A DNA stretch of 64,000 bases, taken from Candidatus Gastranaerophilales bacterium (lineage in GTDB: Bacteria > Cyanobacteriota > Vampirovibrionia > Gastranaerophilales > Gastranaerophilaceae). The stretch is taken from NCBI GenBank assembly GCA_910587815.1, contig CAJUNK010000013.1, forward strand, positions 1 to 64,000. Direction: 5' to 3'. The first letter of the stretch is position 1. Every line of letters begins with the position of its first letter. This document shows positions 26,517 to 35,052 of the stretch, one piece after another. The position numbers were made by a program, and so were the translations under genes. The notes beneath the pieces are model-generated. The model ran no database searches, was not told the DNA's origin, and saw only the letters and a list, made by a program, of their open reading frames with translations.

Positions 26517-26591
26517 ATTAATCCTTTGCTAAAAATAAAGGGGCAAAAGCCCCTAATATCAAGGAAAATTTATGAGATTAAATTGCGCGAA

Positions 26592-26665
26592 CCGGTGTTC
26601 CGTGAGGCGGTGCGTGCGGGTTGCGATGAGCAAGCCGCAAAGCACTACGCCAGTGAACACTACGG
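26592..26665. repeat. structured palindromic element A
   Basis: GC-rich nested hairpin in AT-rich surroundings. Pairs from outside in: CCG-GTGTTC with GAACAC-TA-CGG; GGCG-GTGC with GCAC-TA-CGCC; TGCGGgTTGC with GCAAgCCGCA; loop GATGA. It shares three sequence blocks with element B (37976-38031): CGTGAG(G/C)CGGTGCG, GCGATGAGC and AAGCACTACGC. The stems between the blocks differ but remain complementary. It overlaps the stop of the frameshifted chaperone frame and precedes the tape measure gene. Confidence 0.65.
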
Positions 26666-27081
26666 CTTATGTTTTTCAGGTTCCAGGTTAAGTTTTTTCC
26701 ATAAAGAATGAGCTTCATTGAACCAAAAAATGATTTCATCAAATGTCATTTCATAGATTTCTTTTTTTGAGAAATGGAGGAAATGGGCTATAAAAACCAT
26801 CATCTCAGTATCAGGTATTACTTTCCCGGGTTTGCACTGTCCCAGGCTTCTTCAAGAGTTATAATATCTCGTGCACTGTAATTCAAAACTTCTTCAGCAG
26901 GCATTTTTTCACCATCAAATGTGGCAATTTCGGCAATTAAATATATTACAGCCCCGAAGCCGCCTGAAGCTTTTCTTGCCTTCATTAATGCGTGCCCGTT
27001 GCTTTTTGCCGGGTCAAATTCTACCTTAACACCGTTTGAAAGTGTTAATTTTACCAAGTTTTCAGTTTGTGCTTTTGTCAT
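26660..27081 (-). CDS. tail assembly chaperone GT, made by -1 frameshift
   Basis: Extended product of the chaperone gene. The zero-frame protein ends ...SANPGK at 26818; GGGAAAG directly before its TAA (minus strand, 26821-26827) allows a -1 slip. The -1 frame then continues VIPDTEMMVFIAHFLHFSKK to LEPEKHKP with a stop at 26660, adding about 55 residues. In lambda the same heptamer produces gpGT, which loads the tape measure; the P2 and Mu equivalents also frameshift. The added part resembles other T domains in size and position only. Confidence 0.75.
26818..27081 (-). CDS. tail assembly chaperone G (Mu gp41-like)
   Basis: 87 residues. VKLTLSNGVKVEFDPAKSNG and the acidic end ITLEEAWDSANPGK match the phage tail assembly protein family (gp41-like). 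It lies between tail tube and tape measure. It is translated alone most of the time; a minority of ribosomes should slip at GGGAAAG to make the longer GT form. The start is the ATG at 27081. Confidence 0.8.
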   Translation of the reverse strand: MTKAQTENLVKLTLSNGVKVEFDPAKSNGHALMKARKASGGFGAVIYLIAEIATFDGEKMPAEEVLNYSARDIITLEEAWDSANPGK

Positions 27082-27096
27082 TTTTTATTCTCCGTA

Positions 27097-27603
27097 TTAC
27101 TGTAATGCTAGGTCTTTTCTTACCTTTGCAAGCAAGTCAACCCCGTTTATCCTGTATATTTGATTAATGTTATCAATCACGTATTTTTCTTTGTTATTAA
27201 TATAGAGTTTTGCAGCGGAAACATTAAAATCTATAGGGTAATCAAGATTTTTTTGTTGTTCTAGTTCGCCTAAAAGACTGAATTTTTTGCTTGAAGCCCT
27301 TATGATAAGTTTTGCCTGTTCTGACCCTACAAGGCTTTCATTTGAATATTCTTCAAGCGCACCATAAATTGTAAAATTAAGCCATCCAAAGGGGTTTGAG
27401 ATTGCATTAAAAACATCCTTATCAAAGCCCTGAATATTAATGTTGCTGGTCATTGACTTAAAAGCTGTGTTTACATCATAACTACCAAAACCATGAGTTA
27501 TTGTAGCGGTTTCCATTTCAATATCGGGCGCTGTTACTTTGTTTGCGATACCAAATAAAGATTTTCCAAGATATATATTTGATTTTGTAAGTACTGTTAC
27601 CAT
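27097..27603 (-). CDS. tail tube protein (P2 FII-like)
   Basis: 168 residues. Typical FII size, with the opening SNIYLGKSLFGIANKVTAPD and the TITHGFGSYDVNTAFKSMTSNINIQGF region. It follows the sheath gene by 30 bp, the standard order sheath-tube-chaperone-tape measure. It forms the inner tube of the contractile tail. Confidence 0.85.
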   Translation of the reverse strand: MVTVLTKSNIYLGKSLFGIANKVTAPDIEMETATITHGFGSYDVNTAFKSMTSNINIQGFDKDVFNAISNPFGWLNFTIYGALEEYSNESLVGSEQAKLIIRASSKKFSLLGELEQQKNLDYPIDFNVSAAKLYINNKEKYVIDNINQIYRINGVDLLAKVRKDLALQ

Positions 27604-27633
27604 TGTTTAAATCCTTCCTTTTGCCCTGACTAT

Positions 27634-29061
27634 TTAGCCAACAAGGCTTTTTGTAATGATTTTTATATCCAAATGCGGTAGGTTTGTAATGCGCTCGGCA
27701 CATCCAACAGGGCAATAATCCCAAGGCAAGTATAAATGCCCGTTTGAAATGTTTTCTGCCGTATTTAAAGTTTCATCAAAATATGCTTCGCCCCCGTAAA
27801 TCAAAGGGTCATCCCCGCTTGCCCAAGCTGCAAATTTATCGTTAATTTTAGCTACAATGTCATCGATAAAGCCGCGGGTGATTTTTTCTGCAACACAGAC
27901 AAACTGTGAATCCTGAATACTTTTTATGATAAAATCAGTCGTTCTTTGGCAGTGTTCAAAAGTTTTTATACCTGATTTTGAAGGAAAGCTTGAATTCCTT
28001 GCGCCCCAGAAATAGTAAACACCTTTATAGTTAATAACTGTTGCAATACCAAGAGCATTGATACGGTTAGAATCCGTTGTGGGGTCATCAAGCATAAAAG
28101 AAATAGGGAATTCCATACCCTTTGCAATTGAAATCGGGGTATTGCTGATTGATTTTGCACAGTTTCTTTCTCTGTCGAGCTTTACCCTTAAACCTGCTGC
28201 CACAGGGCTTAAAGGTTTTGAAGTTGTTTTATCTTCGTATTGGTTGTATCTTTCCGTCCAAGGGCCGCATAACATTGAGCGCCTTGATGATGTTGTAAGG
28301 TCAACGCTATTAACAGGTTTAAGCCGCGCTTTTTCCATTAAATTAACGTTTGTGCTCTTTGGAACATCAAGATAAGAAAACGCCCGAAGCCTTTCAGATA
28401 TTGTTTCAATGGCAGTTCTAACGTTTTTGGATGAAAATCCGGGGGCGATAATTATACCGGGAACCACACCGTATTCTGCTACGATATCCCAAATGGCCTG
28501 CAAGCCGGTTCTGACGTTATCTTTATCAACAGCGCCTATAATATCGGCATCTGTTACTTTGGAAAAATCAACATATTTATAACTTGCCGTTACATTTTCT
28601 TGGCTTTCTTTAAGCGCCCCGTCTTCTAAAACCGTGATTTTACCTGTTTTTTGGTCGAATTCAAAATCCTTATCAATTTCAAGTGCATTTTCACCCTGTT
28701 TTAATACAAGATTTTGAATTCCCTTTTCAGATAAAGCGCAAACACCATCTGAAAATGTTATTGACTTATCAACAGATGCCGTATGTTTATCGTTATCAAA
28801 AACGTTTATACAATAAATATTTGCACCACCCGATAAATCAAGAATGGTTTGAACCGCTTCAGGGATTGTAAAGCCTTCAATATTATTTCCAATATCACCG
28901 GTGTAATTGTAATTTACGATTTTTGTAACCTTCTGAGGGTTTTCAACCGCGTAAACAGGCATTGTGCCTATAATTGCAACGCTTGATATATCGGCATCTT
29001 GAATGGTAAAATTATTGCTTTCTACTTCTTTTGATTCAACACCGTGTAAAAAATCTGTCAT
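27634..29061 (-). CDS. contractile tail sheath protein
   Basis: 475 residues from the ATG at 29061 (MTDFLHGVESKEV; AAAGGCAG upstream; the frame is open ten codons further). P2 FI/Mu gpL-like: begins with GVESKEVESN, then VAIIGTMPVYAVENPQ. The conserved C-terminal region contains ARNSSFPSKSGIKTFEHCQR and a FIDDIVAKINDKFAAW segment. Presence of a sheath establishes a myovirus-type virion. Confidence 0.9.
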   Translation of the reverse strand: MTDFLHGVESKEVESNNFTIQDADISSVAIIGTMPVYAVENPQKVTKIVNYNYTGDIGNNIEGFTIPEAVQTILDLSGGANIYCINVFDNDKHTASVDKSITFSDGVCALSEKGIQNLVLKQGENALEIDKDFEFDQKTGKITVLEDGALKESQENVTASYKYVDFSKVTDADIIGAVDKDNVRTGLQAIWDIVAEYGVVPGIIIAPGFSSKNVRTAIETISERLRAFSYLDVPKSTNVNLMEKARLKPVNSVDLTTSSRRSMLCGPWTERYNQYEDKTTSKPLSPVAAGLRVKLDRERNCAKSISNTPISIAKGMEFPISFMLDDPTTDSNRINALGIATVINYKGVYYFWGARNSSFPSKSGIKTFEHCQRTTDFIIKSIQDSQFVCVAEKITRGFIDDIVAKINDKFAAWASGDDPLIYGGEAYFDETLNTAENISNGHLYLPWDYCPVGCAERITNLPHLDIKIITKSLVG

Positions 29062-29062
29062 T

Positions 29063-29524
29063 TTATACTGCCTTTCTAGGAAATAACACATCTAAATCAT
29101 CTTCAGATATGCTTAAATTTTTATTTTCATCGACCACTGGCAGATTCACACATACACTGAGTGAATACCAAAGGTCGCCATTGATTTCATCTTCAAAAAC
29201 AAGCTTTTTTAGCGTCAATCTTTTGTTTAAGATATCAAGCCCGTTTAAAGTCTTTACTAATTTTTTAAGAAACTCATAGGCTTCTCTGTGGTTTTGAAGA
29301 TACCTTGCCGAGAAAAATACCGTGAAATTATAATCAGTATTGCAATTTACAGCCGTTAGGGTGTTTTGAACCTGAAAAACCATATTTTCAAAACGGGTTA
29401 AGAAACATCCGGTGGGTGATGTATTGTGAAATTCTTCAAAATTTACAGGAAAAGGCAAAACATCAAATTCCGGGAATTTCTCTTCCAAAGTTTGAGATAT
29501 TCTGTTTTCAACTGTATCTATCAA
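29063..29524 (-). CDS. Mu gp37-like tail completion protein
   Basis: 153 residues. It opens MIDTVENRISQTLEEKFPEF and continues with the DUF1834-like pattern NFTVFFSARYLQNHREAYEFLKKL. Gene order gp36-gp37-sheath is as in Mu. Probably a head-tail joining or tail terminator protein. Confidence 0.75.
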   Translation of the reverse strand: MIDTVENRISQTLEEKFPEFDVLPFPVNFEEFHNTSPTGCFLTRFENMVFQVQNTLTAVNCNTDYNFTVFFSARYLQNHREAYEFLKKLVKTLNGLDILNKRLTLKKLVFEDEINGDLWYSLSVCVNLPVVDENKNLSISEDDLDVLFPRKAV

Positions 29525-29982
29525 AGTCTAAAGCCTTTCATAACGTCGTCTGAAAATATTTTTGAATTGGCGCCCTTGTTGGTTAAAATCATTGGTGCGG
29601 GTTTTGATACTTCTTTGTCCGGGTGTTCGTGCGGCAAATCCAGTATCATTGTTTCTTTTTGGATGTTTTTTAAAAGATTTATTGCAACATCATAGCTGTC
29701 TTTTATATGCTCAGGCAGCTTGCGGGGTCGTCTTGAATAGAGTCTGAATGCCGTAAGGTCAACTGCTATTTGTGTTAAAATCGGCGGTACAAACTTTAAG
29801 GGCAGTTTGTATTTGTTTCTAAGATATGAATTTATGATTTCATCTGCGTAAGAAATAGCGTTTTCAGCCTGTTTTGTATTGATTTCCTTAACATCCCGGG
29901 CAAGAGTCTCATCGTTTGTTAAATTGATAAGCTCTTGCATTGGAATTAAGGATGTGAGATTTTCCAAGGTACAATAAGACAC
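29521..29982 (-). CDS. Mu gp36-like head-tail connector (DUF1320)
   Basis: 153 residues. YCTLENLTSLIPMQELINLTND at the N-terminus and the helical AISYADEIINSYLRNKYKLP match the DUF1320 connector family. The acidic-basic C-terminal extension (HEHPDKEVSKPAP) is less typical. It follows the capsid gene directly and overlaps gp37 by 4 bp. Confidence 0.8.
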   Translation of the reverse strand: MSYCTLENLTSLIPMQELINLTNDETLARDVKEINTKQAENAISYADEIINSYLRNKYKLPLKFVPPILTQIAVDLTAFRLYSRRPRKLPEHIKDSYDVAINLLKNIQKETMILDLPHEHPDKEVSKPAPMILTNKGANSKIFSDDVMKGFRL

Positions 29983-30927
29983 TTAGACTACTCCTTTAAG
30001 CAAAGCACCACAGGCCGGACAACATATTAAGTCGATGTAAGATGCATAAGGCCTTATTATTTCGCAGCCTTCTAAGCCTTTATCTTCATCAAAATATGTT
30101 CCAACCGTGTAATCTTTATACACGGCACTATATCCGTATGTTATACCGTAATCGGTTGTTGCAAGAGGGTCGATATTTAAAAGTATTATGTCATCTTCCC
30201 AACAAGATTTTATAGACGCATTTTGGCCTTTTTTTGCGCCATTCATCTTGCTTTGGCCAATAAAAATGTTTTCAAACAAAAATAATTCTTTTATTGCTTC
30301 AAAAGTTATCATTGCGGAAATTTCTGATTCACTTACACCCTTGTTAAGGGTTAAGGATTTTATTACAGATTTATCGCGACGTAATTTAGAAAACGCACGT
30401 TCAGAAAGAACCATTGTATTAGCGCCGCCTAAAACCTTTCCTTTGTATTCTTCAATCATATCTACAGCCATAGACTTATCACTGCCTAATTTTTCATCTT
30501 TTCCAAGATTGTAAGTGTTGCCCGTCAAATAGTTGTTTACATCCGAAAGTTTTTTGCTGAGGTCAACTTCTCTGGCAGTTTTTAGAGAGTTTACAAGTTG
30601 CATTGTCATAATGGCTTTAATATCTGTGCCTTGTTTTGCCGCACTGACTATTTTTGTCTTTGGAATCATATCTTTTAGTGAATGATTTTCAACTGATGAA
30701 GTTACTTTCTCTGAACCAAACTCCATCATGTTTGCTTCGCCTTTGTCGCCAATTCTTGTTTCAGGTATAGATGATTTTAGAATATCCTTGTAAACCAAGT
30801 GTTTAAAAGACTCCTGAGCTACGGGTACATTAGGGAAAATTTTATCAGCTATAAGCTTTTTATTTGTGTATCCGAGTGCGACACCTGTTAATTCAGGCTC
30901 TATTTGAAATTTTTCTTCTCCTGACAT
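29983..30927 (-). CDS. major capsid protein
   Basis: 314 residues. Lies between decoration protein and DUF1320 connector, where Mu-like phages place the coat gene. Segments NKKLIADKIFPNVPVAQESF and YKGKVLGGANTMVLSERAFSKL resemble HK97-fold coat proteins of B3-like transposable phages. Two CxxC-like cysteines (CCPACG) near the C-terminus are unusual. Identity rests on synteny and general pattern more than on a strong motif. Confidence 0.8.
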   Translation of the reverse strand: MSGEEKFQIEPELTGVALGYTNKKLIADKIFPNVPVAQESFKHLVYKDILKSSIPETRIGDKGEANMMEFGSEKVTSSVENHSLKDMIPKTKIVSAAKQGTDIKAIMTMQLVNSLKTAREVDLSKKLSDVNNYLTGNTYNLGKDEKLGSDKSMAVDMIEEYKGKVLGGANTMVLSERAFSKLRRDKSVIKSLTLNKGVSESEISAMITFEAIKELFLFENIFIGQSKMNGAKKGQNASIKSCWEDDIILLNIDPLATTDYGITYGYSAVYKDYTVGTYFDEDKGLEGCEIIRPYASYIDLICCPACGALLKGVV

Positions 30928-30943
30928 TATTTTATTCTCCTAT

Positions 30944-31393
30944 TTAATTATCTATTCCGCTTGGAATTGATGTTTCACTATTGGGGCTTGTTCCGTTAGG
31001 GGTTGTTGTGGGTGTTGTATCACCGCCTTCATTTGTGTTTGATGTTTCAAATGTGCGGTTTATGGTAACAATTGCCTGAATAATATCACCGCTAACAGCA
31101 TCTTGTAGTGCAACTGCGCCGATATTATCTCCGGCATCTGCTTTAATGGCATAACCGTTTTCATCAGATGTTAAAGCGTCGCCTGCACTAAAGGTACCAC
31201 CCGCCAGAATCAAAGCAATCTCACCCGGCATAAACACATCTGCTATGTCATTTTCAGTAGTGTTAGTGCTGTCTGTAACCCCTATGATGTTATCCGTTGC
31301 AACACTTGCGGCTTTAATAGATTTTTCATCGTTAAATTTAACAAAGCTATATGCTGGTATTGCACTGGAAGCTTGATAGCTTTTTATCGTCAT
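30944..31393 (-). CDS. capsid decoration-type protein (DUF2190-like)
   Basis: 149 residues. A beta-rich core (IPAYSFVKFNDEKSIKAAS; GEIALILAGGTFSAGDALT; DNIGAVALQDAVSGDIIQAI) like small capsid cement proteins. It ends in a low-complexity T/P/N/S tail (GGDTTPTTTPNGTSPNSE). Lies between protease/scaffold and major capsid. The disordered tail might be surface-exposed on the head. Confidence 0.75.
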   Translation of the reverse strand: MTIKSYQASSAIPAYSFVKFNDEKSIKAASVATDNIIGVTDSTNTTENDIADVFMPGEIALILAGGTFSAGDALTSDENGYAIKADAGDNIGAVALQDAVSGDIIQAIVTINRTFETSNTNEGGDTTPTTTPNGTSPNSETSIPSGIDN

Positions 31394-31906
31394 CTATTTA
31401 TTCCCTTTCTTTAATTCCGCCAAAGCTTGAGCTGAATTGAGCTCTATACCTGTTTTTTCAAAGTATTCTTTTTGTATTTTTTTAATGTTAGTTGCAACAT
31501 CTTCAGCATCGCTGAAATTGATGGCATCATCGTCGTTGTCTTTAAAATCACGCCTGTTTGTATCTTTAAAATCAAGCTGTTTAATTGAACCTACAAGCCT
31601 TTTAAAACTTCCTTTGGCATCTATTTTTTCGCCATTTCCGCCATCATCGAACTCAAAACCTGAGTCGTTGACTGCGGTCAAGATGTTTATTACATCGCTT
31701 CTTTGTGCAGGAAGAATGCGACCTTCTGCTATCATTGTGTCCGTCCAGTCTGCAAAATCCTTTCTGTCCGCTTCATCTTCTTTAGCTTTTAATTCTGCCG
31801 TTTTTGTTTCAAGCTCTGTATTTTTAGTCTGTAGCTCAGCTTCAAGCTCGGCAATTCTGTCATTTTTTGTCTGAAGCTCTTCTTTTAGTTTGTCTTCATT
31901 ACCCAT
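31394..31906 (-). CDS. internally started head scaffold (Mu gpZ-like)
   Basis: In-frame ATG at 31906 (MGNEDKLKEELQ) inside the protease gene, preceded by AAAAGGA at a suitable distance. It would yield a 170-residue scaffold lacking the protease domain and starting just before the coiled coil. Same arrangement as Mu I/Z. Use of the start is inferred. Confidence 0.5.
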   Translation of the reverse strand: MGNEDKLKEELQTKNDRIAELEAELQTKNTELETKTAELKAKEDEADRKDFADWTDTMIAEGRILPAQRSDVINILTAVNDSGFEFDDGGNGEKIDAKGSFKRLVGSIKQLDFKDTNRRDFKDNDDDAINFSDAEDVATNIKKIQKEYFEKTGIELNSAQALAELKKGNK

Positions 31907-32374
31907 AGAAAAATCCTTTTCTTCGTTATTTTCGTTATCTTCAAAATCTTCAAAATTAAAAATTGAATCATTCTCTTCATCAAAATCAGAGAAGCAAAAT
32001 TGTTCTAACCCTTTAATTGCAGGAGTCCCCCCGCCCAAAAAAGCTAAATGCCTTATAATACCATCCTTGGTAAAGCTTAATGAACGGGTTTTAAACAGCC
32101 CCTTTTTATCTGCCTCAATAAATTCCGGCTGCACATTTTTAAATGTGGAGTATAGACTGTATCCTGCCTTGTTGTTTGGTGCAATTTTTAGTTGGTCAAA
32201 CCATCCGTAGGCTGGTGAATTTGTTTGCGGGTGTCCGCAGCAAATAGGAACCTGGTTGTGCACGTTTTCATACTTTGTTTTCATAACCTCAAGGTCTAAA
32301 AGTGTACAATTAAAAGGTCTGCCTTTTGAATCCTTATGTTGACCTGTTCTAAAAATTTCACACCACTTTGCCAT
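31394..32374 (-). CDS. head maturation protease with scaffold (Mu gpI-like)
   Basis: 326 residues. The N-terminal 140 residues match the Mu I protease (VPICCGHPQTNSPAYGWFDQ; GLFKTRSLSF). An acidic linker (FEDFEDNENNEEKDF) follows, then a coiled-coil scaffold part (KNDRIAELEAELQTKNTELE). Mu makes the scaffold Z separately from an internal start of the same gene; a good internal start exists here at 31906. It is the first gene of the leftward late unit. Confidence 0.85.
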   Translation of the reverse strand: MAKWCEIFRTGQHKDSKGRPFNCTLLDLEVMKTKYENVHNQVPICCGHPQTNSPAYGWFDQLKIAPNNKAGYSLYSTFKNVQPEFIEADKKGLFKTRSLSFTKDGIIRHLAFLGGGTPAIKGLEQFCFSDFDEENDSIFNFEDFEDNENNEEKDFSMGNEDKLKEELQTKNDRIAELEAELQTKNTELETKTAELKAKEDEADRKDFADWTDTMIAEGRILPAQRSDVINILTAVNDSGFEFDDGGNGEKIDAKGSFKRLVGSIKQLDFKDTNRRDFKDNDDDAINFSDAEDVATNIKKIQKEYFEKTGIELNSAQALAELKKGNK

Positions 32375-32562
32375 TAGTTCATACTTTGCCTTTCGTTACA
32401 TAAATACTTGGTAAGACTGTGTCAAATTGTTTTATGGTTCTAACATACCCTTTTTGAAAATCTCTTTCATATAAGAAGCTTAGAAAGTTACTAAATAAAT
32501 TACTTATATGTAATTAATTATGCGATTTGGTATGTTGCTTGTAACACTAGAAAGGAAAACTT
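32375..32562. promoter_or_regulatory. divergent late promoter region
   Basis: 188 bp separating the leftward protease/capsid/tail unit from the rightward terminase unit. AACATACC (32442-32449) and its exact inverted copy GGTATGTT (32529-32536) face the two units and could be binding sites for the Mor-like activator. A further AATTAC-N6-GTAATT inverted repeat lies near 32498-32515. No consensus sigma-70 pair was found, as expected for activator-dependent late promoters. Confidence 0.4.
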
Positions 32563-32862
32563 ATGCCTGAATGGTTTATTGAAATCTTAAAATTTGCAGG
32601 AATAGGCGCTTTTATGTTTTTTACTTTTTACATTTACCATAAATCAAGCGCCGAAATGTTCAAAAGCATTAGCACTGCAAATGCCGAAATGCTTAAAGGT
32701 AATAATGACAATATGTTCAAACTTTTGGATAAAGTTATCGAACAAAATATTTTACAACTTACATATTTACAAAAAATTGATACCAAAGTTTCAAATAATT
32801 TGTGGTGTCCAATGGTTAAAAAAATGAGTCACGATGAAAAGCAGGGGAGTATTATTGAATGA
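32563..32862 (+). CDS. small phage membrane protein
   Basis: 99 residues with one N-terminal membrane helix (FAGIGAFMFFTFYIYHKSS) and a helical cytoplasmic tail. AAAGGAAAA lies upstream of the ATG. It is the first gene of the rightward late unit and overlaps the next gene by 4 bp. Size and position recall small holin or spanin-type genes upstream of Mu-like terminase genes, but no signature is present. Confidence 0.6.
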   Translation: MPEWFIEILKFAGIGAFMFFTFYIYHKSSAEMFKSISTANAEMLKGNNDNMFKLLDKVIEQNILQLTYLQKIDTKVSNNLWCPMVKKMSHDEKQGSIIE

Positions 32863-33107
32863 ATCCGGCGATTATGCAATTAAAAATCACGAAAACAGAA
32901 CAGGAAAAGAAGCTAAAGGACTTGGAACTTAAGCTTATTATGCGCTTAAATGATATCTCAAGCCGGGTTATTCCGTATTTTGAACAAATTGAAGATATAA
33001 AAGCGGCAGAAATCAGACAGCTTGGATGTGAGATTTTAGAAATCTATAATGAAGCTCTTGAATGTAAAAAGAAGCTTAAACAGGTTAAAGAAGCGCTTGG
33101 AGAATAG
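32859..33107 (+). CDS. small phage coiled-coil protein (Mu gp25/26 position)
   Basis: 82 residues, almost entirely helical and charged (KITKTEQEKKLKDLELKLI; EALECKKKLKQVKEAL). It lies between the small membrane protein and the HTH terminase subunit, the place of Mu gp25/gp26. No known function. Confidence 0.6.
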   Translation: MNPAIMQLKITKTEQEKKLKDLELKLIMRLNDISSRVIPYFEQIEDIKAAEIRQLGCEILEIYNEALECKKKLKQVKEALGE

Positions 33108-33109
33108 CT

Positions 33110-33556
33110 ATGACAAAAAAGCCCGAATATGAACCTATAGCAGCGCAATATTTTGTTGAAATGCAAATGACGGTAAGTCAGATTGCAAAAAGGCTTGATG
33201 TGTCTGAAAAGACCATTCACAATTGGAAAAAAGCAGGCGGCTGGGAAGAAAAACGCAAGCGCTATTTAAAAAGTCAGTATTCCACAAACCAAACGCTTTA
33301 TGAACTTTTGGGGGCAATTTCTAAAAATGCGCTTGATGAATTTCGGATGAACGGTACAATCCCGGACCAGAAGACCTGCTATTTTATTATGGCGATGACC
33401 GATAAAATAGCCAAATTAAAACAATATGAAAAACAGGAAGCAGCCGAAAGAATTGAAGAATTGACCTCACAAACCGGGGAACAACAACCCGAAACGCAAA
33501 AAACTGATACCCAAGAAATGGTTAAGAAATTCTTTGATGCTGTAATTGGGGGATAG
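33110..33556 (+). CDS. small terminase subunit-like HTH protein
   Basis: 148 residues. The N-terminal helix-turn-helix is EMQMTVSQIAKRLDVSEKTI with the following HNWKKAGGWEEKRKRY, as in DUF1804/gp27-type small terminases. Binds phage DNA ends and recruits the large subunit. The stop is directly followed by the large terminase ATG (33557). Confidence 0.75.
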   Translation: MTKKPEYEPIAAQYFVEMQMTVSQIAKRLDVSEKTIHNWKKAGGWEEKRKRYLKSQYSTNQTLYELLGAISKNALDEFRMNGTIPDQKTCYFIMAMTDKIAKLKQYEKQEAAERIEELTSQTGEQQPETQKTDTQEMVKKFFDAVIGG

Positions 33557-34972
33557 ATGGGAATTGAATTAGCATCAAGCTTTAATTTATTTTTACCCTA
33601 TCAAAAAAGGTGGTTGCTTGATACCGCCCGTTTTAAACTATCTGAAAAATCCCGCCGTACGGGTTTTACTTGGGTACAAGCATTTGAAGATGTAAAAGAT
33701 GCAAATACACTTTTGGTTCGCGGGAAACCTGTTGATACTTGGTTTTCATCGGCTAACGCTTCGGCTGCAGTGGAATATATTTTGTATTGCGAAGGTTGGG
33801 CAAAAGCTGTTAATGCAAGTTTTGAACCGCTTGGTGAAATTATTATTGATGAAGATAAAGATATAAAAGCCTTATCAATGCAATTTAAAAATGGTGCGAG
33901 AATTAACGCTTTAACGTCCAACCCCAAAGGGTTCCGCTCTAAAGGCGGCAAAGTTGTTCTTGATGAATTTGCATTTCACGAAAACCCGGTTGAATTATGG
34001 AAAGCGGCAAAGCCTGTAATAACGTGGGGTTATCCCTTAAGAATAATTTCATCATTAAATGGCACAAACAATTTGTTTTATAAATTTATAGAAAAAATTA
34101 GAAAAGGTCAGCTGAAATGGTCTTTGCATAAGGTTGACATCTTTCAAGCCGTAGCCGAAGGGCTTGCAGATAAGATTTTAGACAGAAAATTAACCGAAGA
34201 AGAAAGGCAAGCCTGGATTGAAGAAGAAAGGCAAGGCTGCGGTGATGAGGTAACTTGGCAGCAAGAATATTGCTGTGTTGCAGTGGATGAAGGGAGCGCA
34301 TTTTTACCTTATGAACTTATAAATACCTGTATTGAAGATACATTATTTGAAGATTTATCAAGCATTACAAATGATTTTTATGTCGGTTATGATGTGGCAA
34401 GAAAACGCGACCTCTCCATAATTTCAATTTTTGAAAAATTGGGAAGCGTTTTTTATCTAAGAAAGATTTATGAATTAAAAAATGTCAAATATTCTGACCA
34501 AAAAAGCCTCATAAGCTATATTTTATCAAATCCAAAATGCCGAAGGCTTGCAATAGATAATACAGGGATTGGTAACCAAATGGCAGAAGAATTGAAGGAT
34601 GAATTCGGCTCCCGTCTTGTTGAACCTGTGACCTTTACGCCGAAAGCAAAAGAAGAGATGGCTTATAAGCTTTTATACGCTTTTCAGGATAAAAACATTA
34701 GAATTCCAGATGATGAGGCGATTAAAAACGACCTACATTCCGTTAAAAGAGTTGCAACTGATGTGTCAAACGTTATAAGGTTTGACGTTTCAAGGTCTGA
34801 AACAGACGGGCACGCAGACAGGTTTTGGAGTTTTGCGCTTGCTGTTTATGCCGGCACAAATGCACCCTATCAAAAACCGGTTATATTATCCGCTAAACCT
34901 AATGTTTACAAGGGTTTAAACGGTGAATTAAATTTAAACGGGTTAGGCGGGCTTTCAAGAGGGTTTAATTAA
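33557..34972 (+). CDS. large terminase subunit (Mu gp28-like)
   Basis: 471 residues. The ATPase part begins LPYQKRWLLDTARFKLSEKS, with an RRTGFTWVQAFE segment in the Walker A region. Walker B is probably KVVLDEFAFH (about residue 133). The nuclease part contains YVGYDVARKRDLSIISIFEK and AIDNTGIGNQMAEEL, typical of the RNase H-like domain. It packages DNA into the head; in Mu this is headful packaging starting from the prophage end beside the early genes. Confidence 0.9.
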   Translation: MGIELASSFNLFLPYQKRWLLDTARFKLSEKSRRTGFTWVQAFEDVKDANTLLVRGKPVDTWFSSANASAAVEYILYCEGWAKAVNASFEPLGEIIIDEDKDIKALSMQFKNGARINALTSNPKGFRSKGGKVVLDEFAFHENPVELWKAAKPVITWGYPLRIISSLNGTNNLFYKFIEKIRKGQLKWSLHKVDIFQAVAEGLADKILDRKLTEEERQAWIEEERQGCGDEVTWQQEYCCVAVDEGSAFLPYELINTCIEDTLFEDLSSITNDFYVGYDVARKRDLSIISIFEKLGSVFYLRKIYELKNVKYSDQKSLISYILSNPKCRRLAIDNTGIGNQMAEELKDEFGSRLVEPVTFTPKAKEEMAYKLLYAFQDKNIRIPDDEAIKNDLHSVKRVATDVSNVIRFDVSRSETDGHADRFWSFALAVYAGTNAPYQKPVILSAKPNVYKGLNGELNLNGLGGLSRGFN

Positions 34973-35052
34973 CTTATCAATAATTTGTATATAAAAGATA
35001 TTTAACAGGGCTTTTAAAAAGGATTAAAGGGAAATTAAAAAGGATTTAAGTA

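Noticed and set aside
26526..26711. 61-codon plus-strand frame over structured element A
   Set aside because: The coding look comes from the GC-rich hairpin. The homologous copy at 37976 has stops in the corresponding frame, so conservation is structural.
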